Assembly (NCBI GenBank): GCA_035527835.1
Contig: DATKZS010000037.1
Location: 1-21,580, forward strand
DNA: 21,580 nt
Source: DATKZS01 sp035527835 [NCBI: bacterium]
Lineage (GTDB): Bacteria; RBG-13-61-14
Direction: 5' to 3'
The position numbers and the translations under genes are program-made. Below are positions 14,260 through 21,580 of the stretch, one piece after another (position 1 is the first letter of the stretch; the number at the start of each line of letters is the position of its first letter). The notes under the pieces are model-generated. The model was not told the origin of the DNA, did no database searches, and was given only the letters and a program-made list of their open reading frames with translations.

Positions 14260-17037
14260 TTTCCTGCCCGGCCCCTTTTCCCCGGTGTCGGCCTTTTTCT
14301 TCAGCACCTGCAGCTCCTTCATGAACAGCTCCTGGGTGATCTCGCCGAGCTCTTTTCTCATCATCAGGTTCAAGAGCTCGTCGAACTGGTACTCGCGCTG
14401 CTTGATCTCGTTTTCCAGGCCGGCCAATTGCCCGAGCCGCCTCTTCACTTCCCTGGTGTCCAGGAACTCGTCGCCCAGGTCCATCAGCCGCTTGATCTCC
14501 TCTTCCTTGTCCAACGCGCCCGGCGACTCGTCGGGGGCGACGGCCACCTGCTTCATCTCGCCGGCAGCCACCGGCGCGTCCTGGTCGTCGGGGGCCGGCG
14601 GAGTCGGAGGCTCGGGCAAGGGCGGGGGCGGCTCCGCTTCCATCCGCGGCGAGAGCGGTTCGGGTGGAGCGGCCGGTTCCGGCACGGGGGTTGGCGCGCC
14701 CAACGGCTCAAGGTCCAGCTCGGGCAGGCTGCCCAGGTCCGGGATGGAAGGCGAGTCCAGGTTTTCGAGGATGCTTATCTCCATCCCCGGCAGGGGCGCC
14801 TCCGACTCCGCCGCTTCGGACATGGCCCCCGGCTGGAAAATTCTCATCAGGTCGTCCGACTCATCGTCGGCCAAATCTTCCGGCGCGGGAGTCGAGAGCG
14901 GAGCCTCGAGCCCGGCGCCCCCTATGCTCTCGGAGTCCGGAGCCGCCGGTTCCGGAAGGTCCGGAGGCGGGCCTTCAAAAGGCAGGAACACGATGCCATG
15001 GTCCACCGCTCCCTGGGCGGGCGCCGGCGGCGGCATTGGCAGATGGTCGGACCGGTCAATGCCATACTCCAGCTCCTGGTCGCTCTCCGGAGCGGCGGCC
15101 TCGAAAAAATCATCCTCCGGTTTTTCGTCTTCGTGGGACGGCGCCGCTGATTTGCCCGGCGGAGGCGGTGCCACGAGGGGCGGCAGGGCCTCTTCCCTTT
15201 CCGGTTCCAGATCGGGCAGGGGCGGGAGCTCGGGTATCGGCGGCTCCGAGGGGGAAGGCTCGGGCTGGGCCGCGGTCCCCCAGATGTCATCCGGGGGCAG
15301 CTCGGCCCCAGAGCCCCACACGTCGTCGGCCGGCGGCGAGGGCGGCCGGGAAGGAGGCTCAAGATCGCGGCCCCACGCGTCGTCTTGCTGAGCGGCGGTC
15401 TTGATGCTGATCTTAGGTTCCTCATCGGGCGCGGCCGGTCCCGGCCCTCCCCAGATGTCGTCGGCGCTTTCCGCCGGACCTTCCGGCTGCTCGGAGAGGA
15501 GCGGCGGAAGGTCGAGCAGCGGATGGTCCTTTACAGGAGACGTGGGGCCGATGTCCTCGAACGGCGGCGCCTCCCCGGATGGAGCGGCCGGGGCCAGGAA
15601 GTCGTCGGACCAGGCCGGCGGCGCAAAGGAGTCTATCGCGGGCGGGCCCTCCAGCGGGGGAGGTTCCAGGCTCTCCCAAGGCGGGGCCACTGGTTCCTCG
15701 TGCTGCAACGGGGCCAGGAATTCATGGGCGTCCGCCAATTCCAGTTTTTCTCCGTCATCCGGGGGCGGGGCCTCGTAGGATTGCGGCTGGATAAACTCAT
15801 GCGCTTCCGCGAGCAGCATCTCACCAGGCTCTTCATCGGGAAGCTCGATGGGCTCGATCTCGTCAGGCTCCTCGGCCGGGGGTTGCGCCGGGGCCTCCGC
15901 CGCGGGTTCGAAGTCGGGGACCGCCGGCGGCGCCGCGGGAACGCCGCCGATGGTGTCGCCGCCGATGGAGGGCGCGACGAAAAATGCCGGCGGCTGGGGC
16001 TCTTCGTGGAGGGGCGGCGCTTCAATCACGGGCGGTTCCGGGGCCGGCGGCGCCGCGGGCCGCGGCGGGGGCGGCTCGTCAAGGGGCGGCGCGATCAGCG
16101 GGGCCTGTTCCCGCTCATGCGCTGTTGCGGTTTGCGCGGTTGGGGCCGGCCCTTTCAGTAACAGGGGCGAGGCCTCGACCGTGTCCTTCCCGGCATCGGC
16201 GCCTCCGCGCTCTTCTCCGGACCTGAGCAGTTCGGCGCTCCGATCCGGCTGGATCAGGAACAGGGAATCGTCCTCGGCCGGGCGCCCGGCGGGCCTGGCT
16301 TCCCGCTCCGGCGGTCGCGGGGCGGGAGCGCCGGGGCGGGGCGGGGGCGCTGGTTTGCGCGGCTCCGGGGGCGGGGCCTTGGGCTGGGGCTTCATGGCCT
16401 TGATCATGGTGACCTCGCCCTGCACCACCTGGATGTTTTCCGCGGACTGCAGGTCTATGCCCTCGTCGGAGGGAGGGGGAGCAGGGGCTGGAGCCCGCTG
16501 GGGCGGCCGGGCCGGGGTCCTTTGGGCGGCCTGCTTCAGATCAACGGGTTTTGAGGTCTTTTCATACTGGAACTCGCGGGCCATCTCCGGGGTGAAGTCG
16601 CCATAGTGTTGGAGGACCTTGGAGATGGCGGAGTCGGTGGCGAGGACCGGCTCGACCTTGGCCCCGGTCAGGAACTGGACCTCGTCAATGGCGCGGAGGT
16701 CGGACGGGTCGCTCATGGCGAGGACGATGGTTTTTTTATTGCCGGAGCCGGTGACCACCACCGGCACGACCTCGTACTTTTTGGCGACGTGCTCGGGGAC
16801 CATCTCGAAGGTCTGGGGCGAGATCCTGGACCGGATCAGGTTCACGGCCTTCATCTTGAAGCGCTCGGCCAGGAACTTGAGCATGACCTCTTCGTCCATG
16901 AAGCCCTGGTCAACCAGCGCCTTGCCGAGCTTGCCGCCCCACCGCTTCTGGTGGCCCAGGGCGGAGCGGAGCTGGATCTCGTCTATCAGCCCCGCCTGCA
17001 TCAGGAGCTCGCCCAGTTTGTGCGTTGCTTTCTCCAT
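14257..17037 (-). CDS. MshEN/GspE-N domain protein with long disordered Pro/Glu-rich region and C-terminal coiled coil; no ATPase
   Basis: This 926-residue protein starts with a GspE/MshE N-terminal domain (about 7-145). Two 24-residue units, KLGELLMQAGLI...LGHQ (7-30) and KLGKALVDQGFM...LAER (36-59), are separated by KRWGG. That is the layout of the MshEN c-di-GMP-binding motif, but Lys7 and Lys36 replace the usual Arg. The rest of the domain includes YEVVPVVV and SDPSDLRAIDEVQFLTG. Residues about 165-840 are low-complexity Pro, Glu, Asp and Ala, with four DDxWG motifs (526-530, 552-556, 571-575, 583-587) and two AHEF motifs (412-415, 437-440). A helical coil closes the protein (about 843-915). 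The GspE ATPase, Walker motifs and membrane segments are absent. ATG 17037 has GGGGAGG 5 nt upstream. It may be a signalling scaffold; partners are unknown. Confidence 0.88.
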   Translation of the reverse strand: MEKATHKLGELLMQAGLIDEIQLRSALGHQKRWGGKLGKALVDQGFMDEEVMLKFLAERFKMKAVNLIRSRISPQTFEMVPEHVAKKYEVVPVVVTGSGNKKTIVLAMSDPSDLRAIDEVQFLTGAKVEPVLATDSAISKVLQHYGDFTPEMAREFQYEKTSKPVDLKQAAQRTPARPPQRAPAPAPPPSDEGIDLQSAENIQVVQGEVTMIKAMKPQPKAPPPEPRKPAPPPRPGAPAPRPPEREARPAGRPAEDDSLFLIQPDRSAELLRSGEERGGADAGKDTVEASPLLLKGPAPTAQTATAHEREQAPLIAPPLDEPPPPRPAAPPAPEPPVIEAPPLHEEPQPPAFFVAPSIGGDTIGGVPAAPPAVPDFEPAAEAPAQPPAEEPDEIEPIELPDEEPGEMLLAEAHEFIQPQSYEAPPPDDGEKLELADAHEFLAPLQHEEPVAPPWESLEPPPLEGPPAIDSFAPPAWSDDFLAPAAPSGEAPPFEDIGPTSPVKDHPLLDLPPLLSEQPEGPAESADDIWGGPGPAAPDEEPKISIKTAAQQDDAWGRDLEPPSRPPSPPADDVWGSGAELPPDDIWGTAAQPEPSPSEPPIPELPPLPDLEPEREEALPPLVAPPPPGKSAAPSHEDEKPEDDFFEAAAPESDQELEYGIDRSDHLPMPPPAPAQGAVDHGIVFLPFEGPPPDLPEPAAPDSESIGGAGLEAPLSTPAPEDLADDESDDLMRIFQPGAMSEAAESEAPLPGMEISILENLDSPSIPDLGSLPELDLEPLGAPTPVPEPAAPPEPLSPRMEAEPPPPLPEPPTPPAPDDQDAPVAAGEMKQVAVAPDESPGALDKEEEIKRLMDLGDEFLDTREVKRRLGQLAGLENEIKQREYQFDELLNLMMRKELGEITQELFMKELQVLKKKADTGEKGPGRK

Positions 17038-17103
17038 ATCGGCCTCCCCGCTCCGTGCTGCCAACATCAAAGATGCATATATTTCCTTGAGCCTTCTCTT
17101 TTA

Positions 17104-17175
17104 AACCACGGATGAACACAGATTAACACAGATGATTGCGGAATAGATTTAATTAATCCGTGTTCATCTGTGGTT
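17104..17175. repeat. Second GATGAAC/GATTAAC-type inverted repeat
   Basis: Arms 17104-17126 (AACCACGGATGAACACAGAT plus TAA) and 17153-17175 are reverse complements at 21 of 23 positions, around a 26-nt A/T-rich centre. It lies between the stop of the RNase G gene and the start of the MshEN gene. It is the same family as 2970-3049, with CAC units in place of CGC units. Confidence 0.82.
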
Positions 17176-17211
17176 CCTTTCTTTATGGCCGTGATCAATG
17201 GCCGCGAGGGG

Positions 17212-18726
17212 TCAGATGATCTCCACTTCAAACTGCTCCTGGTGGAAGGAGTTGTTCACCGTGATCTCGATCTGGACGTTGAACTCGCGCTCCAGCTCCT
17301 CGACCCCCTCGCGCTCCTCGTCGAACAACAGGTCCGCGACCTCGGGGTTGACGAAGAGGTTCACGCGCTTGCCGCCGAGGCTGGGGCCATCCTTGCGGAT
17401 CTCGCGGAAAATCTCGTAGCACACGGTGGTGCGCGATTTCAGGTATCCCTTGCCCTCGCAGTAGGGGCAGGGCTCGCACAGGGCCTGGTAGAGGTTTTCG
17501 CGCGCCCGCTTCCGGGTCATCTCCACGAGGCCCAGCTCCGACATCTTGAGGATGGTGGTCTTGGTCTTGTCCTTCCTAAGCTCATCCTCCAGCGTCTGGT
17601 ACACCCGCTCCCGGTTCTGCGGATTGGCCATGTCAATAAAGTCTATGATGATCAGGCCGCCGATGTTGCGGAGCCGGAGCTGGTACACCAGTTCCTTGAG
17701 CGCCTCCAGGTTGGTCTTCAAGATCGTGTCCTCGAAATTGCGCCGGCCCACGTAGCGGCCCGTGTTCACGTCCACCACCGTGAGCGCCTCCGTCTGGTCC
17801 ATCACGATGTAGCCGCCGCTCTTCAGCCACACCCGGCGCTCCAGTGCGCGGGCGATCTCCATCTCGACGCCGGCGCTCTCGAACAGCGGGCGCTCGCCCT
17901 GGTAAAGCTCCACCGCGTCGGACCGGCCGCCCAGGAACTGCTCCATGAACGACTTGATCTCCTGAAGCTGCTCCGGCGAGTCCACCACCACCCGGCTCAC
18001 GTTCTCGCTGAACAGGTCCCGGATCACTTTGAGGTCCAGCGACAGCTCGCGGTGGATGATGGACGGAGAGCTGGCCCGCTGGCTGCGCTGCTGGATCTCT
18101 CCCCACACCTTGAGCAGGTAGTCCATGTCCGACTTCAGGTCCTGCTCCGGATGGTCCTCGGAGGCCGTGCGAACGATAAAGCCGCCCGCTCCCTCCGGCC
18201 GGATCTGATCCATGATCTTGCGGAGCTGCGCCCGCTTCTTGTCGTTCTCGATGCGCCGGCTCACCCCGATGTGGTTGAAGGTCGGCATATAGACCAGGTA
18301 GCGGCCGGGCAGCGTGATGTGCGTGGTGATCTGCGCGCCCTTGGTGCCCAGCGGCTCCTTGGTCGCCTGCACCACCACGTCCTGGCCGTCGCGCAGCAGG
18401 CTCTCGATGCCGGGACTGTCCGGCTTCTGGCGGTAGCGCTCCTGGCGCTCGCCCGCGGCCGGCGCCTCGTCGGCCTCTCCGCCCATGCCCGCCCGCCACT
18501 GCGGCAGCACCTCGGTCACGTAAAGGAACGCCGCGCGCTCCAGCCCGACGTCCACGAACGCCGCCTGCATGCCCGGCAGCACCCGCACCACCCGGCCCTT
18601 GTAGATGTTGCCCGCGATCCCGCGGTCGCGGTGACGCTCGATGGAGATCTCGGTCAGAACGTTGTTCTCCACCAGCGCCACCCGCGATTCCTGCAGGCTC
18701 ACGTTGATCAGTATCTCCGTGCTCAT
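17212..18726 (-). CDS. rng: Ribonuclease G (RNase E/G family)
   Basis: This 504-residue protein has the RNase G size and layout. An S1-like RNA-binding domain (about 36-140) starts GNIYKGRVVRVLPGMQAAFVDVG and carries a charged insert (about 78-110). The catalytic region has Asp319 in TVVDVNTGRYVG and Asp362 in GGLIIIDFIDM, spaced exactly like the two magnesium-binding aspartates of E. coli RNase E (303 and 346). The Zn-link cysteines Cys420 and Cys423 (CPYCEGKG) follow. It cuts A/U-rich single-stranded RNA and matures 16S rRNA 5' ends in the cytoplasm. There is no long C-terminal degradosome scaffold. Its ATG overlaps the upstream stop as ATGA, so it is translated with the radical SAM gene. 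The ribosomal protein genes rplU/rpmA often found nearby are not here. Confidence 0.96.
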   Translation of the reverse strand: MSTEILINVSLQESRVALVENNVLTEISIERHRDRGIAGNIYKGRVVRVLPGMQAAFVDVGLERAAFLYVTEVLPQWRAGMGGEADEAPAAGERQERYRQKPDSPGIESLLRDGQDVVVQATKEPLGTKGAQITTHITLPGRYLVYMPTFNHIGVSRRIENDKKRAQLRKIMDQIRPEGAGGFIVRTASEDHPEQDLKSDMDYLLKVWGEIQQRSQRASSPSIIHRELSLDLKVIRDLFSENVSRVVVDSPEQLQEIKSFMEQFLGGRSDAVELYQGERPLFESAGVEMEIARALERRVWLKSGGYIVMDQTEALTVVDVNTGRYVGRRNFEDTILKTNLEALKELVYQLRLRNIGGLIIIDFIDMANPQNRERVYQTLEDELRKDKTKTTILKMSELGLVEMTRKRARENLYQALCEPCPYCEGKGYLKSRTTVCYEIFREIRKDGPSLGGKRVNLFVNPEVADLLFDEEREGVEELEREFNVQIEITVNNSFHQEQFEVEII

Positions 18727-21320
18727 CTTTGCCCGCCCGCGCCGCGCTTCTCGCGCCGGACCCGCTCGCCCCGGCCCGCGAACCGCACCGGCCGGGCCTC
18801 CTTGAAGCGCGCGCCGGTCCGCACGATCGTGAGGCCCTTCACCTCGTCATCCGCCATCCCGAAAACCGAGGCCACCACCTCCTGCGGCTTCACGCCCGGA
18901 CCCGCCGGCACCAGCACTCCAATGCGCAGCTCGCCCTCATCCCCGATCTCAAGGTACTTGACCCGCGAGCGCAAGTCCACCTCCCGGTCCCCCTTCTCCC
19001 GCTTCTGCGTGATCACCATCGTCTCCTTCTCCAGGAACCGGCGGATGGCCTCCGCATCGAAAGCGGGCGCGCCGGCCGGACGCTTCACCACGTAATCGAA
19101 CGCGGTGATGATGGCCGACACCGGCGCCGCCTTCATCGGGACCTCGTACAGCTCCAGAATCGCGATGCCGGGAGGCACGGCCCCCGAGAGCGCCGCCGCG
19201 GCATCCTCCGGCGGGACCCGCCTCACCAGTTCCAGGTCCACGAACTCCGCCTCGCTCGCCACCCCCACCGGAGGCGACGGCCCGAACATGATCCGCGGCT
19301 GCGGATGGAACCCCTGGCTGTAGCGGACCGGCAATTTCGCCCTTCGCACCGCCCGCGAGAACAGACGCGTGACCTCGAGCTGGCTCATGAACCTCATCCG
19401 CCCCCGCCGCGCGTACCTCACCCGGTAGCGGAAGAAAACGTCCGGCTCCTTGCCGCGCTCCACCGCGGGGCCGGCCGGGGCGCTCTCCTCGATGCGCTCC
19501 GCCTCCCGGTGCTTGATGGTCTCATCGCACACGCCGCACGGATGGATGCACCCGGCCTCCCGGCAGTCCGGCGTGAGCTCCTCCCGATAGGCCCGCTCCC
19601 GCTCCTCCCACAGCCACTCCCGCGTCACGCCCGGGTCAAGGTGGTCCCACGGGAAAACCTCGTCCTTCTCCCGCGCCCGCGCGTCATAAAAAGCCGGGTC
19701 CACGCCCGCGTCCGCGAACGCCTTTTGCCAGCCCTCGTAATCAAAGCGCTCGGACCAGCCGTCAAAGCGCTGTCCCCGGCGGAAGGCCGCGAGGATGGCC
19801 GGGGCCACTCGCCGGTCGCCGCGGCTCATCACTCCCTCCAGCTCCGTGACCCGCGCGTCCTGCCACTTGACCTTTCTGCCCCGCCCGGCAAACCCGGCCT
19901 TCACCCGCTCCTGCGCCTCGCGCAGCCTCTCCGCGCCGATCTGCGGCTCCCACTGGAAGGGAGTGTGCGGCTTGGGCACGAAGCCCGACAGGCTCACCGT
20001 CACCTGCGGCCTGCCCTGCGCGCCCCGGATCCTCGCCACCTTGTCCACCAGCGCTAAGATGCCCTCGATGTCCGCGTCCGTTTCCGTGGGCAGACCGATC
20101 ATGAAGTAAAGCTTGAGCGTGCGCCAGCCGTGGCCGAACACCCGCCGGGCCGTCTCGATCAGCTCGTCCTCCGTGTACTCCTTGTTGATCACGCGCCGGA
20201 GCCGCTCGGTCCCGGCCTCCGGCGCCAGCGTGAACCCGGTCTTGCGCACCGACTCGATGGCGGTAAGCATCGCGTCCGACAGGCCCTGCACCCGAAGGCT
20301 CGGCAGGCTCACCGATACCCGCGAGCCGTAATGCTCCCGGATCAGCGCGGTGAGCAGCTCCGAGATGCCCGAGTAATCCCCCGCCGACAGCGCGAGCAGC
20401 GAGCACTCCTCGTACCCGGTGGCCCCGAGGCTTATGCGCGCGAGCTCGATCACGCGCCTGGACGAGCGCTCCCGCACCGGACGGTTAATGATCCCCGCGT
20501 GGCAGAAGCGGCAGCCCCGCGCGCAGCCCCGCGCGATCTCGATGAGCGCACGGTCGTGCACCGGCTCCAGGAGCGGCACCAGCGGACGCTCCGGGAAATA
20601 GGCGGTCTCCAGGTCGGCGACGATCCGCCGCCTCACCCTGTCATAACCCTTTTTCAGGGCTCTTACGCTTCGGATCCGGCCGGTCTCATCATACTCCGGC
20701 TCGAAGAAGCTCGGCACGTAAACGCCCTCGATCCGCGCCAGCCGATCAAGCAGGTCGTCCTTGCCCGCGCCCGAGTCCTTCCACTCGGCCACGGCGCGGC
20801 AGATCTCGATGACCGCTTCCTCCCCGTCCCCGAACAAAAAGGCGTCGAAGAACGGCGCGACCGGCTCCGGGTTCGAGGCGCACGGCCCGCCGCCGATGAT
20901 GAGCGGCCAGCGGCCAGCACCGCGCTCCGACGCCAAGAGCGGGATGCCGGCCAGGTCGAGCATGTTGAGCACGTTGGTGTAACACAGCTCATAGGTGAGC
21001 GAGAACCCGAGCACGTCGAAGTCTTTGAGCGGAGCGCCGGACTCGTGGCCGGGGAGCAAAATCTTGCGCTCGCGGAGCAGGGCTTCGAGGTCCGCCCACG
21101 GCGCGTAGGCCCGGTCGCAGGCGATCCCGTCCTGCTCGTTGAGCAGATGGTACAGGATGCGCACCCCCAGGTGGCTCATCCCCACCTCGTAAGTGTCCGG
21201 AAAAGCCAGCGCCACCTTGACCCGCGCTTGGGCCAGGTCCTTCTGATACGCGAACATCTCCAGCGGCAGATAACGCCCCGGCGAGGTCACCAGGTCTAAT
21301 ATGTCCTCGAATGAGCTCAT
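18723..21320 (-). CDS. Radical SAM protein fused to a DUF2344 domain (TIGR03960/TIGR03936 type)
   Basis: This 865-residue protein joins two parts. The N-terminal portion begins DILDLVTSPGRYLPLE, has a B12-binding-like Rossmann region (about 30-170, with FPDTYEVGMSHLG and GGGPCASNPEP), then the radical SAM 4Fe-4S motif CARGCRFC (Cys266, Cys270, Cys273) and a SAM barrel to about 480. A second cysteine set, Cys586, Cys591, Cys595 and Cys598 (CIHPCGVC), probably holds another metal cluster. The C-terminal DUF2344 part (about 629-840) starts RYRVRYARRGRMRFMSQLE. The substrate is unknown; regular association with RNase G suggests an RNA or ribosome link. ATG 21320 is chosen because a promoter ends just before it and the family N-terminus fits. 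In-frame ATG 21356 lies in the -35 hexamer, and ATG 21578 would translate repeat DNA. Confidence 0.92.
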   Translation of the reverse strand: MSSFEDILDLVTSPGRYLPLEMFAYQKDLAQARVKVALAFPDTYEVGMSHLGVRILYHLLNEQDGIACDRAYAPWADLEALLRERKILLPGHESGAPLKDFDVLGFSLTYELCYTNVLNMLDLAGIPLLASERGAGRWPLIIGGGPCASNPEPVAPFFDAFLFGDGEEAVIEICRAVAEWKDSGAGKDDLLDRLARIEGVYVPSFFEPEYDETGRIRSVRALKKGYDRVRRRIVADLETAYFPERPLVPLLEPVHDRALIEIARGCARGCRFCHAGIINRPVRERSSRRVIELARISLGATGYEECSLLALSAGDYSGISELLTALIREHYGSRVSVSLPSLRVQGLSDAMLTAIESVRKTGFTLAPEAGTERLRRVINKEYTEDELIETARRVFGHGWRTLKLYFMIGLPTETDADIEGILALVDKVARIRGAQGRPQVTVSLSGFVPKPHTPFQWEPQIGAERLREAQERVKAGFAGRGRKVKWQDARVTELEGVMSRGDRRVAPAILAAFRRGQRFDGWSERFDYEGWQKAFADAGVDPAFYDARAREKDEVFPWDHLDPGVTREWLWEERERAYREELTPDCREAGCIHPCGVCDETIKHREAERIEESAPAGPAVERGKEPDVFFRYRVRYARRGRMRFMSQLEVTRLFSRAVRRAKLPVRYSQGFHPQPRIMFGPSPPVGVASEAEFVDLELVRRVPPEDAAAALSGAVPPGIAILELYEVPMKAAPVSAIITAFDYVVKRPAGAPAFDAEAIRRFLEKETMVITQKREKGDREVDLRSRVKYLEIGDEGELRIGVLVPAGPGVKPQEVVASVFGMADDEVKGLTIVRTGARFKEARPVRFAGRGERVRREKRGAGGQR

Positions 21321-21327
21321 CCTATCT

Positions 21328-21356
21328 ATTTTAACGGAAGCCTCTGCTTTTGTCAT
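21328..21356 (-). promoter_or_regulatory. Promoter of the radical SAM-RNase G operon, probably leaderless
   Basis: On the minus strand: ATGACA (21351-21356, 5/6), a 17-nt spacer and TAAAAT (21328-21333, 5/6). Only AGATAGG separates the -10 from ATG 21320, so transcription should start at or next to the start codon. Confidence 0.65.
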
Positions 21357-21380
21357 CCGGGGCATTAGAGGGGCATTTAA

Positions 21381-21485
21381 AAACCGCAGAGACTTAAGAG
21401 AACGCAGAGAAATTATTTTATTTGAAAACAGTGCTGTCCAAAATAAACGGACCGGAGAACCGCCAAGACGCCAAGAGCGCCAAGG
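21381..21485. repeat. Short-period repeats of the CGCAGAGA and CGCCAAGA types
   Basis: CCGCAGAGA and CGCAGAGA units flank a degenerate copy at 21384-21410. After an A/T-rich gap, three CGCCAAGA/G units follow at 21461-21485. The tract is upstream of the radical SAM promoter and continues toward the right edge. No gene is visible from 21357 to 21580. Confidence 0.65.
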
Positions 21486-21532
21486 ATTATTTTTCAACAC
21501 GATTTTAAGAGGGCTTGGGTGCGAATGTTTCT

Positions 21533-21566
21533 GGCTTGGCGCTCCCGTCGGCCGGTTCGCCAAGCC
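21533..21566. repeat. Inverted repeat with CGCCAAG cores at the right edge
   Basis: GGCTTGGCG (21533-21541) and CGCCAAGCC (21558-21566) are perfect 9-bp reverse complements with a 16-nt centre. Their core CGCCAAG is the same unit as the direct repeats at 21461-21485, so they probably belong to one composite element. Confidence 0.6.
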
Positions 21567-21580
21567 GGTTGGGGCCAACG

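Noticed and set aside
14237-16606. Plus-strand frames of 384, 258 and 252 codons opposite the MshEN protein
   Set aside because: Ser/Gly/Arg-rich translations reflect the repetitive Pro/Glu codons of the minus-strand gene. The minus frame has the recognisable domain and a ribosome site.
17040-17060. Sigma-54 promoter (GG-N10-GC) before the MshEN gene
   Set aside because: A TTGGCAGCACGG-like string is present, but the GC of the -12 element is not at the required spacing.
17170-19095. A 641-codon open frame on the plus strand opposite RNase G
   Set aside because: The minus strand encodes an intact RNase G with all catalytic residues. The plus frame is His/Leu/Arg-rich and has no domain; it is a by-product of high GC at third codon positions.
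18729-21299. Long plus-strand frames (442 and 389 codons) opposite the radical SAM gene
   Set aside because: They are antisense shadows of a clearly conserved protein and show Pro/Arg/His-rich noise composition.
21321-21578. Radical SAM protein extended 86 residues to ATG 21578
   Set aside because: The extension would be translated from short-period repeats and the promoter, and the family N-terminus fits ATG 21320.

Overview
The window is GC-rich, gene-dense DNA from a Gram-negative (diderm) bacterium. The evidence for an outer membrane is two predicted outer-membrane beta-barrels, an OPX-type polysaccharide export protein and a candidate lipoprotein. Paired FHA domains, a lone GspE/MshE N-terminal (MshEN-type) domain, a radical SAM-DUF2344 fusion next to RNase G, and several families of intergenic imperfect palindromes suggest a Desulfobacterota/Myxococcota-like or other environmental lineage. 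I cannot fix the phylum from sequence alone. I see no phage, integrase, transposase gene, CRISPR array, rRNA or tRNA.

Layout. 1-1246 (minus): an ECF sigma factor overlapped by its zinc-finger anti-sigma gene, which runs off the left edge. 1346-2112: a single-RRM RNA-binding protein with its own promoter, long leader and terminator, then a repeat-containing spacer. 2113-2904 (plus): a double-FHA protein behind a near-consensus sigma-70 promoter. 3058-4182 (minus): a secreted seven-repeat beta-propeller. 4351-4487: a REPIN-like palindromic element. 4583-6334 (plus): a TMTC-like membrane protein with C-terminal TPRs. 6488-7078 (plus): a small molybdopterin-fold protein lacking the usual Mo-ligand cysteine. 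7181-7696 (plus): thiol peroxidase. 7716-10181 (minus): an OPX export protein and an outer-membrane barrel in one unit. 10864-11298 (plus): a PaaI-like hotdog thioesterase. 11343-12191 (minus): a second outer-membrane protein, divergent from a CocE-type hydrolase at 12390-14165 (plus). 14257-17037 (minus): the MshEN protein with a very long disordered Pro/Glu-rich region. 17212-21320 (minus): RNase G and the radical SAM-DUF2344 protein in an overlapping operon.

How the genes fit together. Most genes are single units with their own promoter, so this is not one pathway cluster. Clear functional pairs are sigma/anti-sigma (4-nt overlap), radical SAM/RNase G (4-nt overlap) and barrel/OPX (39-nt gap). 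The recurring theme is the cell envelope: secretion, polysaccharide export, barrels and a lipoprotein hydrolase. The other theme is signalling: ECF sigma, FHA and a c-di-GMP-type receptor fold.

The best leads are: (i) the MshEN protein with four DDxWG motifs in its disordered tether; (ii) a palindromic repeat at 14163-14259 whose two ends supply the stop codons of both convergent genes; (iii) the Cys-to-Ser change in the molybdopterin-fold protein; (iv) the REPIN-like element with a compensatory base-pair change; (v) a probably leaderless promoter for the radical SAM gene. I did not find a convincing multi-gene defence or mobile system.
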